This document shows, one piece after another, positions 15,415 to 24,004 of a stretch of DNA of 32,032 nucleotides; the first letter of the stretch is position 1, and each line of letters starts with the position of its first letter. This DNA comes from Bacteroidales bacterium. GTDB taxonomy: Bacteria; Bacteroidota; Bacteroidia; Bacteroidales; WCHB1-69. The stretch covers positions 1 through 32,032 of the forward strand of contig JAGCSI010000147.1 of NCBI GenBank assembly GCA_017964255.1. The letters are read 5' to 3'. Made by a program: the position numbers and the translations under genes. The notes beneath the pieces are model-generated. The model was not told where the DNA came from. It made no database searches and saw nothing but the letters and a program-made list of their open reading frames with translations.

Positions 15415-15527
15415 CAAATTAGTTAATTAGTTAATTAGTTAATTAAATTCAGAATTCAAAATTCAAAATCATATAACCCTTCTAACCTTCTAACCTTCTA
15501 ACCATTAACCCCTATAACCAAACACCT
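15415..15527. repeat. Short tandem repeats between OPT transporter and barrel protein
   Basis: The spacer is nearly all microrepeats. TTAGTTAA is repeated about three times (15418-15445), then comes an ATTCAAA-type direct repeat (about 15450-15468), then CTTCTAAC three times (about 15480-15503) and AACCCCTATAACC. The ATTCAAA part is the reverse complement of the TGAATTT repeat after mutY. No TAnnTTTG element was seen here. Confidence 0.7.
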
Positions 15528-16232
15528 ATGAAAAAGTTATTCCTAATCCTCATAATAGCGTCCCTGGGCTGGAGTTTGTCGGCCCAGGACACGCTGTCGT
15601 GGAAGCAGACGCTTCAGAGGCACGACATTTATTTTGGTATTGGTGACCCACTTATCGCGGGACTCTCCAATGACAGATTTCCTTTATTCAGCAAATGCGG
15701 TCATGGCACTTTCTCCAAATGTTCTTATGACGAGGGCCCTCTCTATGCCACCGATTGGTTTTCGCCAGACACCTACAGTAGTGGTGTGATTGCCACCCCA
15801 ACCATCAGCATTGGATACAAATACCGTTTGGCCAAATGGTTCTGGCTGGGTGCGACAGCCTCTTATACCGGATTTTTTGAGACCATCTACGATAGGGTGA
15901 GCAACATAAAATACTCAACGCTGAACAGTCACTTGCTGACCGTTATGCCAGAAGTGCGTTTTTCCTGGCTCAACACCAAATATGTAACCCTGTATTCCGG
16001 CATTGGTCTGGGTGTCAGTTTCCTTTTCGATGAAATATATTATGCTGAAAACAATGGACATATAAAAGCCGGCTACAGCACTGATTATGTAGGACTCAGT
16101 CCCACTGGCCAAGTCACCTTCGTGGGTATCCATGTGGGACGTAAATGGTATGGCTTTACTGAAATCGGCATTGGTTCCAGAGGAATCATCCAAGCCGGTT
16201 TCGGTTATAATTTCAACAGCAAAAAGAAATAA
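15528..16232 (+). CDS. Predicted outer-membrane beta-barrel protein
   Basis: This 234-residue protein is not recognised as a named family. Residues 1-19 are a signal peptide (MKKLFLILIIASLGWSLSA-Q). The rest alternates aromatic and polar residues in strand-like stretches, such as TPTISIGYKYRLAKWFWLG, ATASYTGFF, VMPEVRFSWLN, VTLYSGIGLGVSFLF and AGFGYNF. This pattern is typical of small 8-stranded barrels of the PorT/OmpW-like type. The FGYNF strand is followed by an unusual NSKKK tail, so the C-terminus does not end on the aromatic residue. Two cysteines (CGHGTFSKC, about 57-65) could form a disulfide. It sits 32 bp before the lipoprotein gene, so the pair may be co-transcribed. Confidence 0.75.
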   Translation: MKKLFLILIIASLGWSLSAQDTLSWKQTLQRHDIYFGIGDPLIAGLSNDRFPLFSKCGHGTFSKCSYDEGPLYATDWFSPDTYSSGVIATPTISIGYKYRLAKWFWLGATASYTGFFETIYDRVSNIKYSTLNSHLLTVMPEVRFSWLNTKYVTLYSGIGLGVSFLFDEIYYAENNGHIKAGYSTDYVGLSPTGQVTFVGIHVGRKWYGFTEIGIGSRGIIQAGFGYNFNSKKK

Positions 16233-16264
16233 CCTTTGGTGTCATTTTTCAAAAAAATTCAATT

Positions 16265-17044
16265 ATGAAAAAGAACATATTGATTATCATCGCCATTGCC
16301 CTGGTATGCTTTGGCTGCGGTCGCGAGAAACGCGGCCAACTCACCCAAAGGGGCAAGGAAATCCACGATTCTTGGCATACAACCACATTTCTGCTTATAG
16401 AAGCTGATGTTATCCCGGCGTTTCATCTCGACGCATGGATAAATGCCGACAATGACAGCATCAGATATAGTATTGAAGACCAATATTTCCCTTACCAACG
16501 GATACGGCAGGAAGAGGCTACTGTGTATTCCATCTATAGCGGATCCGAGAAACAGATTACCATCAACACATTCGGGCAATCGCTTAACGACGAAGGCTCC
16601 CATTGGCTTATTACCAGAGAACAACATATTGGCAATGCTTCGCTTCCACTGTTTTTTGATTATGAGTCTGATGGTGAGATACTTCACGTTGGCAAGGACG
16701 GGGAGCAATGGTATATTCAAATGGACGGCAACGAATGCTACGGAAGCTCTTGCTTAATGCATATCAAGCCCTTGGAAAATGACGGCAATATACTATTCGC
16801 CAAGGGAAACTATACTCTTTCCGGTAGCGGAAGCTATCAATACAAATATGGCCCCGTATTACAGTATAATATCGAAAAAAACATACTACGTGAAGAAAGC
16901 GAGAGAGGGTGTTATTGCAGTGAGGGCATTGTACAACTTGTCGCCAGCCAAGAAGGTTATGACGACATAAACGTCAAAGCCGAATATTTAGGAGAAAAGC
17001 AAGTTTGCATCACCTATCGAGGGGTGACGGAAACCTGGGAATAA
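16265..17044 (+). CDS. Hypothetical predicted lipoprotein
   Basis: This 259-residue protein is of unrecognised family. The N-terminus MKKNILIIIAIALVCFGCG is a lipoprotein-like signal, with Cys18 the likely acylation site. The lipobox is atypical because Cys rather than Leu sits at -3, and Cys15 is an alternative. The mature part is polar, has Cys residues in GNECYGSSC and GCYCSEG that could form disulfides, and has no membrane segment. It follows the barrel-protein gene by 32 bp and converges with the next gene, leaving only 6 bp between the stops. Confidence 0.7.
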   Translation: MKKNILIIIAIALVCFGCGREKRGQLTQRGKEIHDSWHTTTFLLIEADVIPAFHLDAWINADNDSIRYSIEDQYFPYQRIRQEEATVYSIYSGSEKQITINTFGQSLNDEGSHWLITREQHIGNASLPLFFDYESDGEILHVGKDGEQWYIQMDGNECYGSSCLMHIKPLENDGNILFAKGNYTLSGSGSYQYKYGPVLQYNIEKNILREESERGCYCSEGIVQLVASQEGYDDINVKAEYLGEKQVCITYRGVTETWE

Positions 17045-17050
17045 CAGTTT

Positions 17051-17713
17051 CTATCTTATACTTCTCTTTGCCATTCTGTGGTGTGCTTCTTTGAAGAACT
17101 CTATCAGAATGGCATTTTCTTTAACGCCTTCCGCTTGATGGATGCACTCTTCCACCAAAATATCATAAACTTTGTCTTTGTTGAGCAAAAACACCGTGCG
17201 TACCATAGCTGATTTGTCCTTTTCAAGAGTGATTTCCATAGACTTGACAATGTTGTTCTGGACAATCATAGGAGTAATCTGATTGACAATCTGATTCAGG
17301 GCTTTCATTTTGTCAGTTGCTCCTTTTTGAATCAGCAAAATTTGGCATTGGCTCAGGAACGGAAGCGCAACCTGATAGGTCAAACTATTGACAGCATCCA
17401 TGTTGTTAGTCTCTTTCGCTTTTGCCAGGTCGGCGGCAGTGGTTTCTTCCATCACCCACAAATACAGGGCATCATGGGTAACAGGACTCACCTCCCCTTT
17501 CAATTTAGCAGTGGAAACCAACTGTTCCTCAATAGTATAGGCAGAGGTTTTCCAGCCTTCTTCTGTTAATTTGGCGGCAATTTCCTTGTAGTTATCAGCC
17601 TTCGCTGGCGACATAATATCAGCTCTTTCTCCTTTATTTTGTCCGAACACCTGGCCTGAAGTCAGCAAAACAGTTGCGCATACAATCGATAACATTAATT
17701 TCAAAGTCTTCAT
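17051..17713 (-). CDS. Hypothetical exported protein
   Basis: This is a roughly 220-residue exported protein whose family I do not recognise. I start it at the ATG ending at 17713 (MKTLKLMLSIVC...), which gives a standard signal peptide ending near GQVFGQ-N. An in-frame ATG three codons upstream (17722) is the alternative. The mature part is mostly helical and charged, with a motif-poor middle (DALYLWVMEETTAADLAKAKE) and a basic end (HHRMAKRSIR). It is transcribed away from the MBOAT gene, and both have -7 elements in the shared spacer. Confidence 0.7.
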   Translation of the reverse strand: MKTLKLMLSIVCATVLLTSGQVFGQNKGERADIMSPAKADNYKEIAAKLTEEGWKTSAYTIEEQLVSTAKLKGEVSPVTHDALYLWVMEETTAADLAKAKETNNMDAVNSLTYQVALPFLSQCQILLIQKGATDKMKALNQIVNQITPMIVQNNIVKSMEITLEKDKSAMVRTVFLLNKDKVYDILVEECIHQAEGVKENAILIEFFKEAHHRMAKRSIR

Positions 17714-17757
17714 AATCAACATTTTTTATTTTCAAATTTCAATATTCATACAAACGG

Positions 17758-17765
17758 CAAAAATA
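17758..17765 (-). promoter_or_regulatory. -7 element for the exported protein gene
   Basis: TATTTTTG on the minus strand lies 44 nt upstream of the ATG ending at 17713. The nearest TTG is 24 nt away, a loose match to the -33 spacing. Confidence 0.5.
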
Positions 17766-17778
17766 CAAAATTATTACA

Positions 17779-17809
17779 TTGTAGAATTGCAAATTGTTTC
17801 GTATTTTTG
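17779..17809 (+). promoter_or_regulatory. Bacteroidota-type promoter for the MBOAT gene
   Basis: TTG (17779-17781), a 20-nt spacer and TATTTTTG (17802-17809) match the -33/-7 consensus exactly. The ATG at 17841 follows 31 nt later. Confidence 0.7.
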
Positions 17810-17840
17810 CCAGCTAAAATTTTTGACATAAAACACAGCT

Positions 17841-19559
17841 ATGGATGGCGAACTTTTGAAACAATTTTTCATCAATATCTTCTCTTTTGATGAACGCTAT
17901 CCGCTGTTATTCACGCAGTTCAATTTCTGGGCATTCTTTGCCGTGGTCTATGCCGGCTTCTGCCTGATGAAGAGCAAAAGGCTGCTTCGCAATAGCTATT
18001 TGTTCTTTATGAGCGTGCTTTTTTACTATAAAACCTCTGGACTTTTTGTCCTGATTCTGATTTTTTCCACCATTTTCGGCTTTTTTGTCGGCAAAGGCAT
18101 TGACCGGTCGGACAAGACTGGCTACCGCAAATTCCTGCTGACCATTGGTGTCATTGTCAATTTGGCAATATTATGCTATTTCAAATATGCCTACTTCTTC
18201 ACGGATGTTTATAATTCATTATTCCATAGCAAGATAGAAATCGTAAACTATCTGGCGAAATGGGCTAATGAGTGGAGTGGCAGCAACCGCTTTGATGCCG
18301 GAAAGATTCTGCTTCCCGTAGGCATTTCTTTTTATACCTTCCAGAATATCAGCTATTTGGTGGATGTTTACCGGAGAAAAGTCGGGGCTGTGGGCAACAT
18401 CCTGGACTTCGGTTTCTACACCACTTTCTTTCCGCAGCTGGTGGCCGGTCCCATCATCCGTGCCAACCAGTTCATCCCGCAGCTCTACAAGCCTTTCTTT
18501 CTGTCACGCAGACAGTTCGGCATCGCTGTTTTCTGGATTCTCAACGGTCTGCTGAAGAAAATCATACTTAGCGACTATCTGGCGGTGAACTTTGTGGACC
18601 GTGTGTTCAACAACCCGACCATGTTCACGGGTTTCGAGAATTTGATGGCACTGTTCACCTACTCTCTGCAGGTTTATGCCGACTTTTCAGGCTATACCGA
18701 CATCGCCATCGGCGTGGCCATGCTGATGGGTTTCTACCTGCCCATCAACTTCAACTCGCCTTACAAGGCACAAAACGCCGGTGAGTTCTGGAAACGCTGG
18801 CATATCTCGCTTTCTACCTGGCTGAAGGACTACCTGTATATTCCTCTGGGCGGCAACCGCAAAGGCAAATTCCGTACACATGTCAACCTAATGACCACCA
18901 TGCTGTTAGGTGGTCTTTGGCACGGTGCCAGCTGGAATTTCGTCATCTGGGGCGGTCTTAACGGCGTGGGCATCCTTGTTTACAAACTCTGGCGCAACCT
19001 CACCTATCTGAAGAAGACGCTGATGTGTTTCGCCCTGTTCATGGCCTTTGCTATCGCCGACTACCTCTACCCTATTCCCGTGCTGAATATCGGGGTCATC
19101 TGGACAGGTATCATCTTCTTCGGCACACTGCTTACCGCCATTCACGACGCTTTCCGCAGAGGTCATACGGTGGAATGGCTGAGCCGCAGTTGGGCCATCT
19201 TCCAAACCTTCGTCTTCATCACCTTCACCCGACTCTTTTTCCGCTCCGGTTCCAATCTCGACCCCTCTGAGGCCAACGAGGTGGCTTGGAACACCGCCAA
19301 AAACATGGTGGGACAGATTGGCAGTGCATGGCGTACTGACCTGATTCCCAAGATGATCTATGAATACCGCTTTGTCTTCCTGCTCTTTGTGGCCGGCATG
19401 ATCATCCACTGGCTGCCCACTCGCTGGAAACGCTGGTACCGCCTCAACTTTGCCCTCATGCCCTTATGGCTCATGGTCCTGGTGGTTTGTGTCTGCGTGT
19501 TCATCATCTACCAATTCATCACCGCTGATCTGCAACCGTTTATTTACTTCCAATTCTAG
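17841..19559 (+). CDS. MBOAT family O-acyltransferase (AlgI/DltB-like)
   Basis: This 572-residue polytopic inner-membrane enzyme is of the membrane-bound O-acyltransferase family. Bacterial members move acyl groups, usually acetyl, to the periplasm for transfer onto polysaccharides or other envelope polymers. About 11-12 hydrophobic segments are visible. Hallmarks are LLPVGISFYTFQNISYLVDVYR (split as LLPVGISFYTF then QNISYLVDVYR), FPQLVAGPI, SLQVYADFSGYTDIAIG, then RWHISLSTWLKDYLYIPLGG (His321) and LGGLWHGASWNFVIWGG with His361, the invariant catalytic His. Length is slightly above AlgI because of a hydrophobic C-terminal region. No SGNH/AlgJ-type partner gene lies beside it, although such partners often accompany this family. 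Confidence 0.94.
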   Translation: MDGELLKQFFINIFSFDERYPLLFTQFNFWAFFAVVYAGFCLMKSKRLLRNSYLFFMSVLFYYKTSGLFVLILIFSTIFGFFVGKGIDRSDKTGYRKFLLTIGVIVNLAILCYFKYAYFFTDVYNSLFHSKIEIVNYLAKWANEWSGSNRFDAGKILLPVGISFYTFQNISYLVDVYRRKVGAVGNILDFGFYTTFFPQLVAGPIIRANQFIPQLYKPFFLSRRQFGIAVFWILNGLLKKIILSDYLAVNFVDRVFNNPTMFTGFENLMALFTYSLQVYADFSGYTDIAIGVAMLMGFYLPINFNSPYKAQNAGEFWKRWHISLSTWLKDYLYIPLGGNRKGKFRTHVNLMTTMLLGGLWHGASWNFVIWGGLNGVGILVYKLWRNLTYLKKTLMCFALFMAFAIADYLYPIPVLNIGVIWTGIIFFGTLLTAIHDAFRRGHTVEWLSRSWAIFQTFVFITFTRLFFRSGSNLDPSEANEVAWNTAKNMVGQIGSAWRTDLIPKMIYEYRFVFLLFVAGMIIHWLPTRWKRWYRLNFALMPLWLMVLVVCVCVFIIYQFITADLQPFIYFQF

Positions 19560-19704
19560 ACAATTGACAATTGACAGTTGACAATTAATAATCACCTTCT
19601 CACCTTCTCACCTTCTAACCCCTAAGCTCAATGCTCAAAGCCCTAAGCCCTAAATCCCTAAACATTAAACACTGTACCCTGACCCCTGTAACCTGTAACC
19701 TGCA
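19560..19704. repeat. Short tandem repeats between MBOAT and MATE genes
   Basis: The spacer is almost wholly degenerate direct repeats: TTGACAA/TTGACAG units (19562-19585), CACCTTCT three times (19592-19616), CCCTAAGC/CCCTAAAT units (19620-19663) and CTGTAACC twice (about 19684-19701). No promoter motif or hairpin was seen. Confidence 0.7.
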
Positions 19705-21051
19705 ATGGACAAACGAAACGACGCCTTGGAGCATGGCAATGTGAAGCAACTGCTTTGGCAGTATGCCGTGCCGGCGATTATCGCCACCACCGCCACTTCG
19801 TTTTACAATATCATTGACCGTATCTTTATCGGCCAGGGTGTGGGTCCCTTGGCCATTTCGGGACTGGCACTCACCTTCCCTATCATGAATCTGGGCACCG
19901 CCTTGGGCACCTTGGTCGGGGCTGGTTCATCCACCATCATCTCCATCCGCATGGGCGAGAAACGCCGTGAGGAGGCTATCCAGACCTTGGGCAATGCCTT
20001 CGTCCTCAACATGATCATCGGCATCTTGTTTTCCGTGCTAGCCTTGTGCTTCCTCGACCCATTGCTCTACCTTTTCGGAGCCAGCGACGCCACCCTGCCA
20101 TTCGCCCGCGACTTCATGCGCGTCATCCTGCTGGGTAACGTCATCACCCACCTGTTTTTCGGACTGAACAATATCATCCGGGCATCTGGCTATCCCACTA
20201 AGGCAATGATATCGCTGCTTTTGACCATTGGCATCAATATCATTCTGGCCCCGCTTTTTATTTTCGTCTTCCATTGGGGCATCAAAGGGGCAGCTACCGC
20301 CACGGTGATTTCCCAAAGTGTCGGACTGGTATGGGTTGTCTCGCATTTTTTGAGTGGCAAGCCATACGTGCATTTCACCAAACAATGCTTCCGTCTGTCG
20401 GGAAGAATTATCGGCAGCATCTTCTCCATCGGCGTGGCACCCTTCCTCATCCACTGCTGCGCCTGCCTGATAGCGATACTGATGAACCGGCAATTAGGCA
20501 CATACGGTGGCGACATGGCTATCGGAGCTTTTGGCATCATCAATAGCATCATCAGCTTGCTGATTATGATCATGTTCGGCTTCACCCAAGGGATGCAGCC
20601 CATTGTGGGATATAATTGGGGGGCGAAACAGCACGACCGTGCCATCGAGGCCTTCCGGCTCACCATCTATTATGCTACTGCTGTGGCAGTTATCGGTTTT
20701 CTGGCGGCAGAATGCTTCCCTCGCTTTATCGCCCGCTGGTTTACTGATAGCCAAGAATTGATCGACATCACCACCAAAGGATTGAGAATCTATGTGATAT
20801 GCCTTCCCTTGGTTGGATTCCAGGTGGTCACCACCAACTTTTTCCAGTCCATCGGCAAAGCGGGCATATCCATTTTCCTGTCCATGACAAGACAATTGCT
20901 CTTCCTAACGCCATTACTCCTCCTTTTTCCGCCGTTATTCGGCTTGGACGGAGTATGGTACGCCACACCCGCCGCCGACCTCACTTCCGCCTTGGTCACC
21001 GCCGGAGTGCTCTGGTATTACTGGATGAAGAAGTTGAAAACTGAAAACTGA
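19705..21051 (+). CDS. MATE family efflux transporter
   Basis: This 448-residue inner-membrane antiporter exports drugs or metabolites in exchange for Na+ or H+. It shows about 12 hydrophobic segments in two homologous halves. The start MDKRNDALEHGNVKQLLWQYAVPAI (as NVKQLLWQYAVPAI after a polar lead) and the motifs YNIIDRIFIGQG, AISGLALTFPIMNLG and GAGSSTIISIRMGEK fit the MepA/NorM-like branch. In the second half GFTQGMQPIVGYNWGAK is the matching repeat. Length is normal. It lies downstream of the MBOAT gene behind a repeat-filled spacer and converges on the FISUMP gene with 26 bp between stops. Confidence 0.94.
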   Translation: MDKRNDALEHGNVKQLLWQYAVPAIIATTATSFYNIIDRIFIGQGVGPLAISGLALTFPIMNLGTALGTLVGAGSSTIISIRMGEKRREEAIQTLGNAFVLNMIIGILFSVLALCFLDPLLYLFGASDATLPFARDFMRVILLGNVITHLFFGLNNIIRASGYPTKAMISLLLTIGINIILAPLFIFVFHWGIKGAATATVISQSVGLVWVVSHFLSGKPYVHFTKQCFRLSGRIIGSIFSIGVAPFLIHCCACLIAILMNRQLGTYGGDMAIGAFGIINSIISLLIMIMFGFTQGMQPIVGYNWGAKQHDRAIEAFRLTIYYATAVAVIGFLAAECFPRFIARWFTDSQELIDITTKGLRIYVICLPLVGFQVVTTNFFQSIGKAGISIFLSMTRQLLFLTPLLLLFPPLFGLDGVWYATPAADLTSALVTAGVLWYYWMKKLKTEN

Positions 21052-21077
21052 AAGTTGAAAATTGACATACCTAGTTT

Positions 21078-23495
21078 TTAATTCCGGACACAACGTACTG
21101 ACAAACAATCCACCTTTGATCTCCAACCTCTATCTACCCCCATGGAACCATAAACGATTCCACGAGCAAGGGCTGTAGTTGGCGGATGTATTCCACCTTC
21201 TGTAGCAGTCCATAATAAGGCAACCGTATGAAAGTTCTCATAAGCGGCATTAGCATCACCATAAAAAAAGTTCCAAAAACCTGCAGGAAGAGCTGTGAAT
21301 CCAGTAATATTGCGGTCCTGTGCCCAATAATTACCCGGCACATTTTGTCCGTTTGCCACTGCCCATGTTCCCTGAAAGCCACCAGAAAGTTTATATGCAT
21401 GGTCTCCTCTAACATCCATAACGTTCAAATCGGTATTTGTTAATGTCCCTTCCATCAAATTCCATTCCGCATCACTTGGCATATGCCAGCCATTGGGACA
21501 CACACCTTGCACATTACTCGGGATCGTGTTACTTGAAGTAGAGCCATGCATCACAGCTGCCCAATTATACAGATAACCATAATCAGGCACTAAACTATCA
21601 TCATTATTCGGTATATAACGATTGGGGGTAACCCAACTCGAAGTGCCATTCCCTAATGCAATACTTGTTCCATCTGCAAAATGTGTGGAACGGAGATTAC
21701 TTTTCATCCAACACTGGCTACCAATCTGAACCGTTTCATAGATATTGCCATCATAATCCACAACCGTGGAACCTCCAGCACACGGCACACCCACATTAGC
21801 CGTACGCGCCGAAACCTCTTCTCCATAAACTGTACCATACTGATTGGTGGCATACGCCCGAATATAGTATGTTGTAGAAGGATTCATGCCAGTGATATAA
21901 CTGGTAAAATTTCCCACACCAGTTCCATCTGTAGTATGATTATCAGCCAAGGTCGGATTATGTGAAGTACTCCAACATACACCTCGAGAGGTAACCAAAT
22001 TGCCAATTGCGACGACACTTCCTCCACAAACAACAGACTCATCGGTAAAACTGCTCACAGGACTTGTGAAGACTTGCGGTAATGAATCGCAAATACAGCG
22101 AACAGAGAAGCCATATTTCTTGTCGTTACCGTATCTTGTCACATGAGAATCGTCATAATTCAAAATCCGAAGATATGTATATACTGCGTTGCATTCTGTT
22201 GCCCCCCAAAATAAAGCCTTGTTAGCATAATCATATTGCCCGCCTCCATAGCCGCAATATCCTGCAGGAAGTGCTGAAAATCCCGTGGCATTATTGGCAG
22301 ACTGATTACCTCCCACAACATTGTTATTGGCAAAAGAAGTCCATCCGTACGTATAGGCCAATGACTTGGCAATACATGTCGCACAAGACCACTGATAGTC
22401 ACTACGGCTGCTAACATAATCAACCAACTGTTGCCATTCCGCATCGCTGGGCACATGCCAACCTTTTGGACAGATTCCCTGAACTCCACTGGGATTGGTA
22501 TTACTTGAAGAGCTGCCATGCATCAACGCAGCCCAATTGTACAAATATCCGTATGAATTTACAGCACCCGCATTATTATTGGGATAATACCGGTATGGTT
22601 CCTCCAAGCTTAATGTATTATTACCCATAAAAATCGTATCGCCATTTGCATATCGTGTGGTACGAAGGTTCTGTTTCATCCAGCACTGTTTTCCAATTTG
22701 TACAGTATTATATGTATTCCCGTCAATGTCAGTTACAGCAGGCATACCATAACAAGGAAGGGCATCTTGGCAACCTTCTCCAAACGGGAAACGGAATGTA
22801 AAAGATTCCTGAGTCATAGATTGATACCGTGTATAATGATTGCTTTCCTCTTCACTTCCATTGATGGTGGCATAACAATAAAATTCCATATAATCACCCG
22901 GATTAAAAGGCCTTGTGCAATCACTCTTGGGTGAATTTTTCAATTTTTCGGAAATACTACCAGTCTCATTATACTCAACAAAATCAATGGCATCTTTACC
23001 TCCTTCTCCACGGTTTACCATCTTGACCGATGACTTTTGACCATTCTCCCATGCAGTCAAAAAATAAATTCCCGAAGTGGACAAGTTAATGCACAATTGA
23101 TAGACGCCCGGCATAAGTGAATAATTTACTGACCTAATATTCCGTCCAACAACATCAGTAATGTCCATCACAACATCTCCAGGCTCTGTCACCGTCAAAT
23201 AGGCAAAAGTAACACCCTCAAAAGGATTCGGATTATTTTGCGACAATTGCAAAGATAACATATTCCCTGTCCCTGTGACCTCGTCAATGCCTGTGCCAAT
23301 ATGCAATACCAGCACTGTATCAGGCCAATAAATCGTCTCTTCCCAGCCTTTGGTATGATTAATGATTACCACTCTATCTACTTGAACATGATGGTTACAG
23401 GTATCAGCAGCCGTAAAAGTAAGCACATGTGTTTGTGCACTAACTGTAATACAAAGCGTGATTAATAAAAACAATAGTGAAATATGTTTCTTCAT
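21078..23495 (-). CDS. Secreted protein with two FISUMP modules and an internal T9SS-tail-like domain
   Basis: This 805-residue secreted protein has an unknown role. Residues 1-20 are a signal peptide (ends TVSA-Q). Residues about 79-165 have a Por-tail/FlgD-like pattern: NNPNPFEGVTF, GDVVMDITDVVGR, LMPGVYQL, GIYFLTAWENGQ, KMVNRG. FISUMP module 1 (about 253-468) and module 2 (about 577-804) both show DGN-x-Y-x-TVQIG-x-QCWMK-x-NLR, then YGYLYNWAA-x-MHG, CP-x-GWH-x-PSDAEW and a terminal SVRC. Between them is an Fn3-like stretch (472-566; GVCWSTSHNPT, STTYYIRAYATNQYGTVYG). The protein ends right after FISUMP 2 with no C-terminal sorting domain. It follows cdd by 23 bp and is probably read from the same transcript. 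FISUMP proteins are surface-associated in Fibrobacter and Bacteroidota. Confidence 0.9.
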   Translation of the reverse strand: MKKHISLLFLLITLCITVSAQTHVLTFTAADTCNHHVQVDRVVIINHTKGWEETIYWPDTVLVLHIGTGIDEVTGTGNMLSLQLSQNNPNPFEGVTFAYLTVTEPGDVVMDITDVVGRNIRSVNYSLMPGVYQLCINLSTSGIYFLTAWENGQKSSVKMVNRGEGGKDAIDFVEYNETGSISEKLKNSPKSDCTRPFNPGDYMEFYCYATINGSEEESNHYTRYQSMTQESFTFRFPFGEGCQDALPCYGMPAVTDIDGNTYNTVQIGKQCWMKQNLRTTRYANGDTIFMGNNTLSLEEPYRYYPNNNAGAVNSYGYLYNWAALMHGSSSSNTNPSGVQGICPKGWHVPSDAEWQQLVDYVSSRSDYQWSCATCIAKSLAYTYGWTSFANNNVVGGNQSANNATGFSALPAGYCGYGGGQYDYANKALFWGATECNAVYTYLRILNYDDSHVTRYGNDKKYGFSVRCICDSLPQVFTSPVSSFTDESVVCGGSVVAIGNLVTSRGVCWSTSHNPTLADNHTTDGTGVGNFTSYITGMNPSTTYYIRAYATNQYGTVYGEEVSARTANVGVPCAGGSTVVDYDGNIYETVQIGSQCWMKSNLRSTHFADGTSIALGNGTSSWVTPNRYIPNNDDSLVPDYGYLYNWAAVMHGSTSSNTIPSNVQGVCPNGWHMPSDAEWNLMEGTLTNTDLNVMDVRGDHAYKLSGGFQGTWAVANGQNVPGNYWAQDRNITGFTALPAGFWNFFYGDANAAYENFHTVALLWTATEGGIHPPTTALARGIVYGSMGVDRGWRSKVDCLSVRCVRN

Positions 23496-23518
23496 GGTAT
23501 CATGTTTTTAGAATGATT

Positions 23519-24004
23519 TTACGGTAAATATTCATTGCTGAACGAGAACGGCAGCAGGTCGCTGATGCTTTTCAGCACATACACCTCGCCTTCCTCACCG
23601 GCCAGCAGCACCTCGATATGCTGGTTGAACTTCTGCTCATATTCCAGCAAAGCCTGGCGGCAGCTGCCACAGGGAGACACCGGCTTCGTAAGCTTTTCCA
23701 TAGGATTTATCGCCGTGATAGCCAGTTTGTTAAAAGGAACCTCAGGGTATTGGGAAGAGGCATAAAAGATAGCGGTCCGTTCGGCACACAAACCCGACGG
23801 GAAAGCCGCATTCTCCTGATTGTTGCCCGTCACCACCTCGCCGTTGTTCAGCAGCAAAGCGGCTCCCACCTTGAAATTGGAGTACGGAGAATAGGCTTTT
23901 TTAGCCGCCTCATGCGCGAGGTCCAGCAATTTCTGCCATTCTACCGGCAATTCATAGCGATCCTCATATACGGTGATCTTTGATATCAGTTCCAGCGTCT
24001 TCAT
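23519..24004 (-). CDS. cdd: Cytidine deaminase
   Basis: This 161-residue zinc enzyme of pyrimidine salvage converts cytidine or deoxycytidine to uridine or deoxyuridine. The zinc site is the homotetrameric type: Cys73-Ala-Glu75 (PSGLCAER) with the proton-shuttle Glu75, and PCGSCRQ giving Cys112 and Cys115. YSPYSNFKVGAALL (39-52) and NQENAAFPSG (62-71) are the usual substrate-binding strands. A roughly 20-residue N-terminal extension compared with B. subtilis Cdd is common in Bacteroidota, which supports this start. Its first 41 bp overlap the 3' end of the upstream membrane-protein gene, so translation may be coupled. Confidence 0.95.
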   Translation of the reverse strand: MKTLELISKITVYEDRYELPVEWQKLLDLAHEAAKKAYSPYSNFKVGAALLLNNGEVVTGNNQENAAFPSGLCAERTAIFYASSQYPEVPFNKLAITAINPMEKLTKPVSPCGSCRQALLEYEQKFNQHIEVLLAGEEGEVYVLKSISDLLPFSFSNEYLP

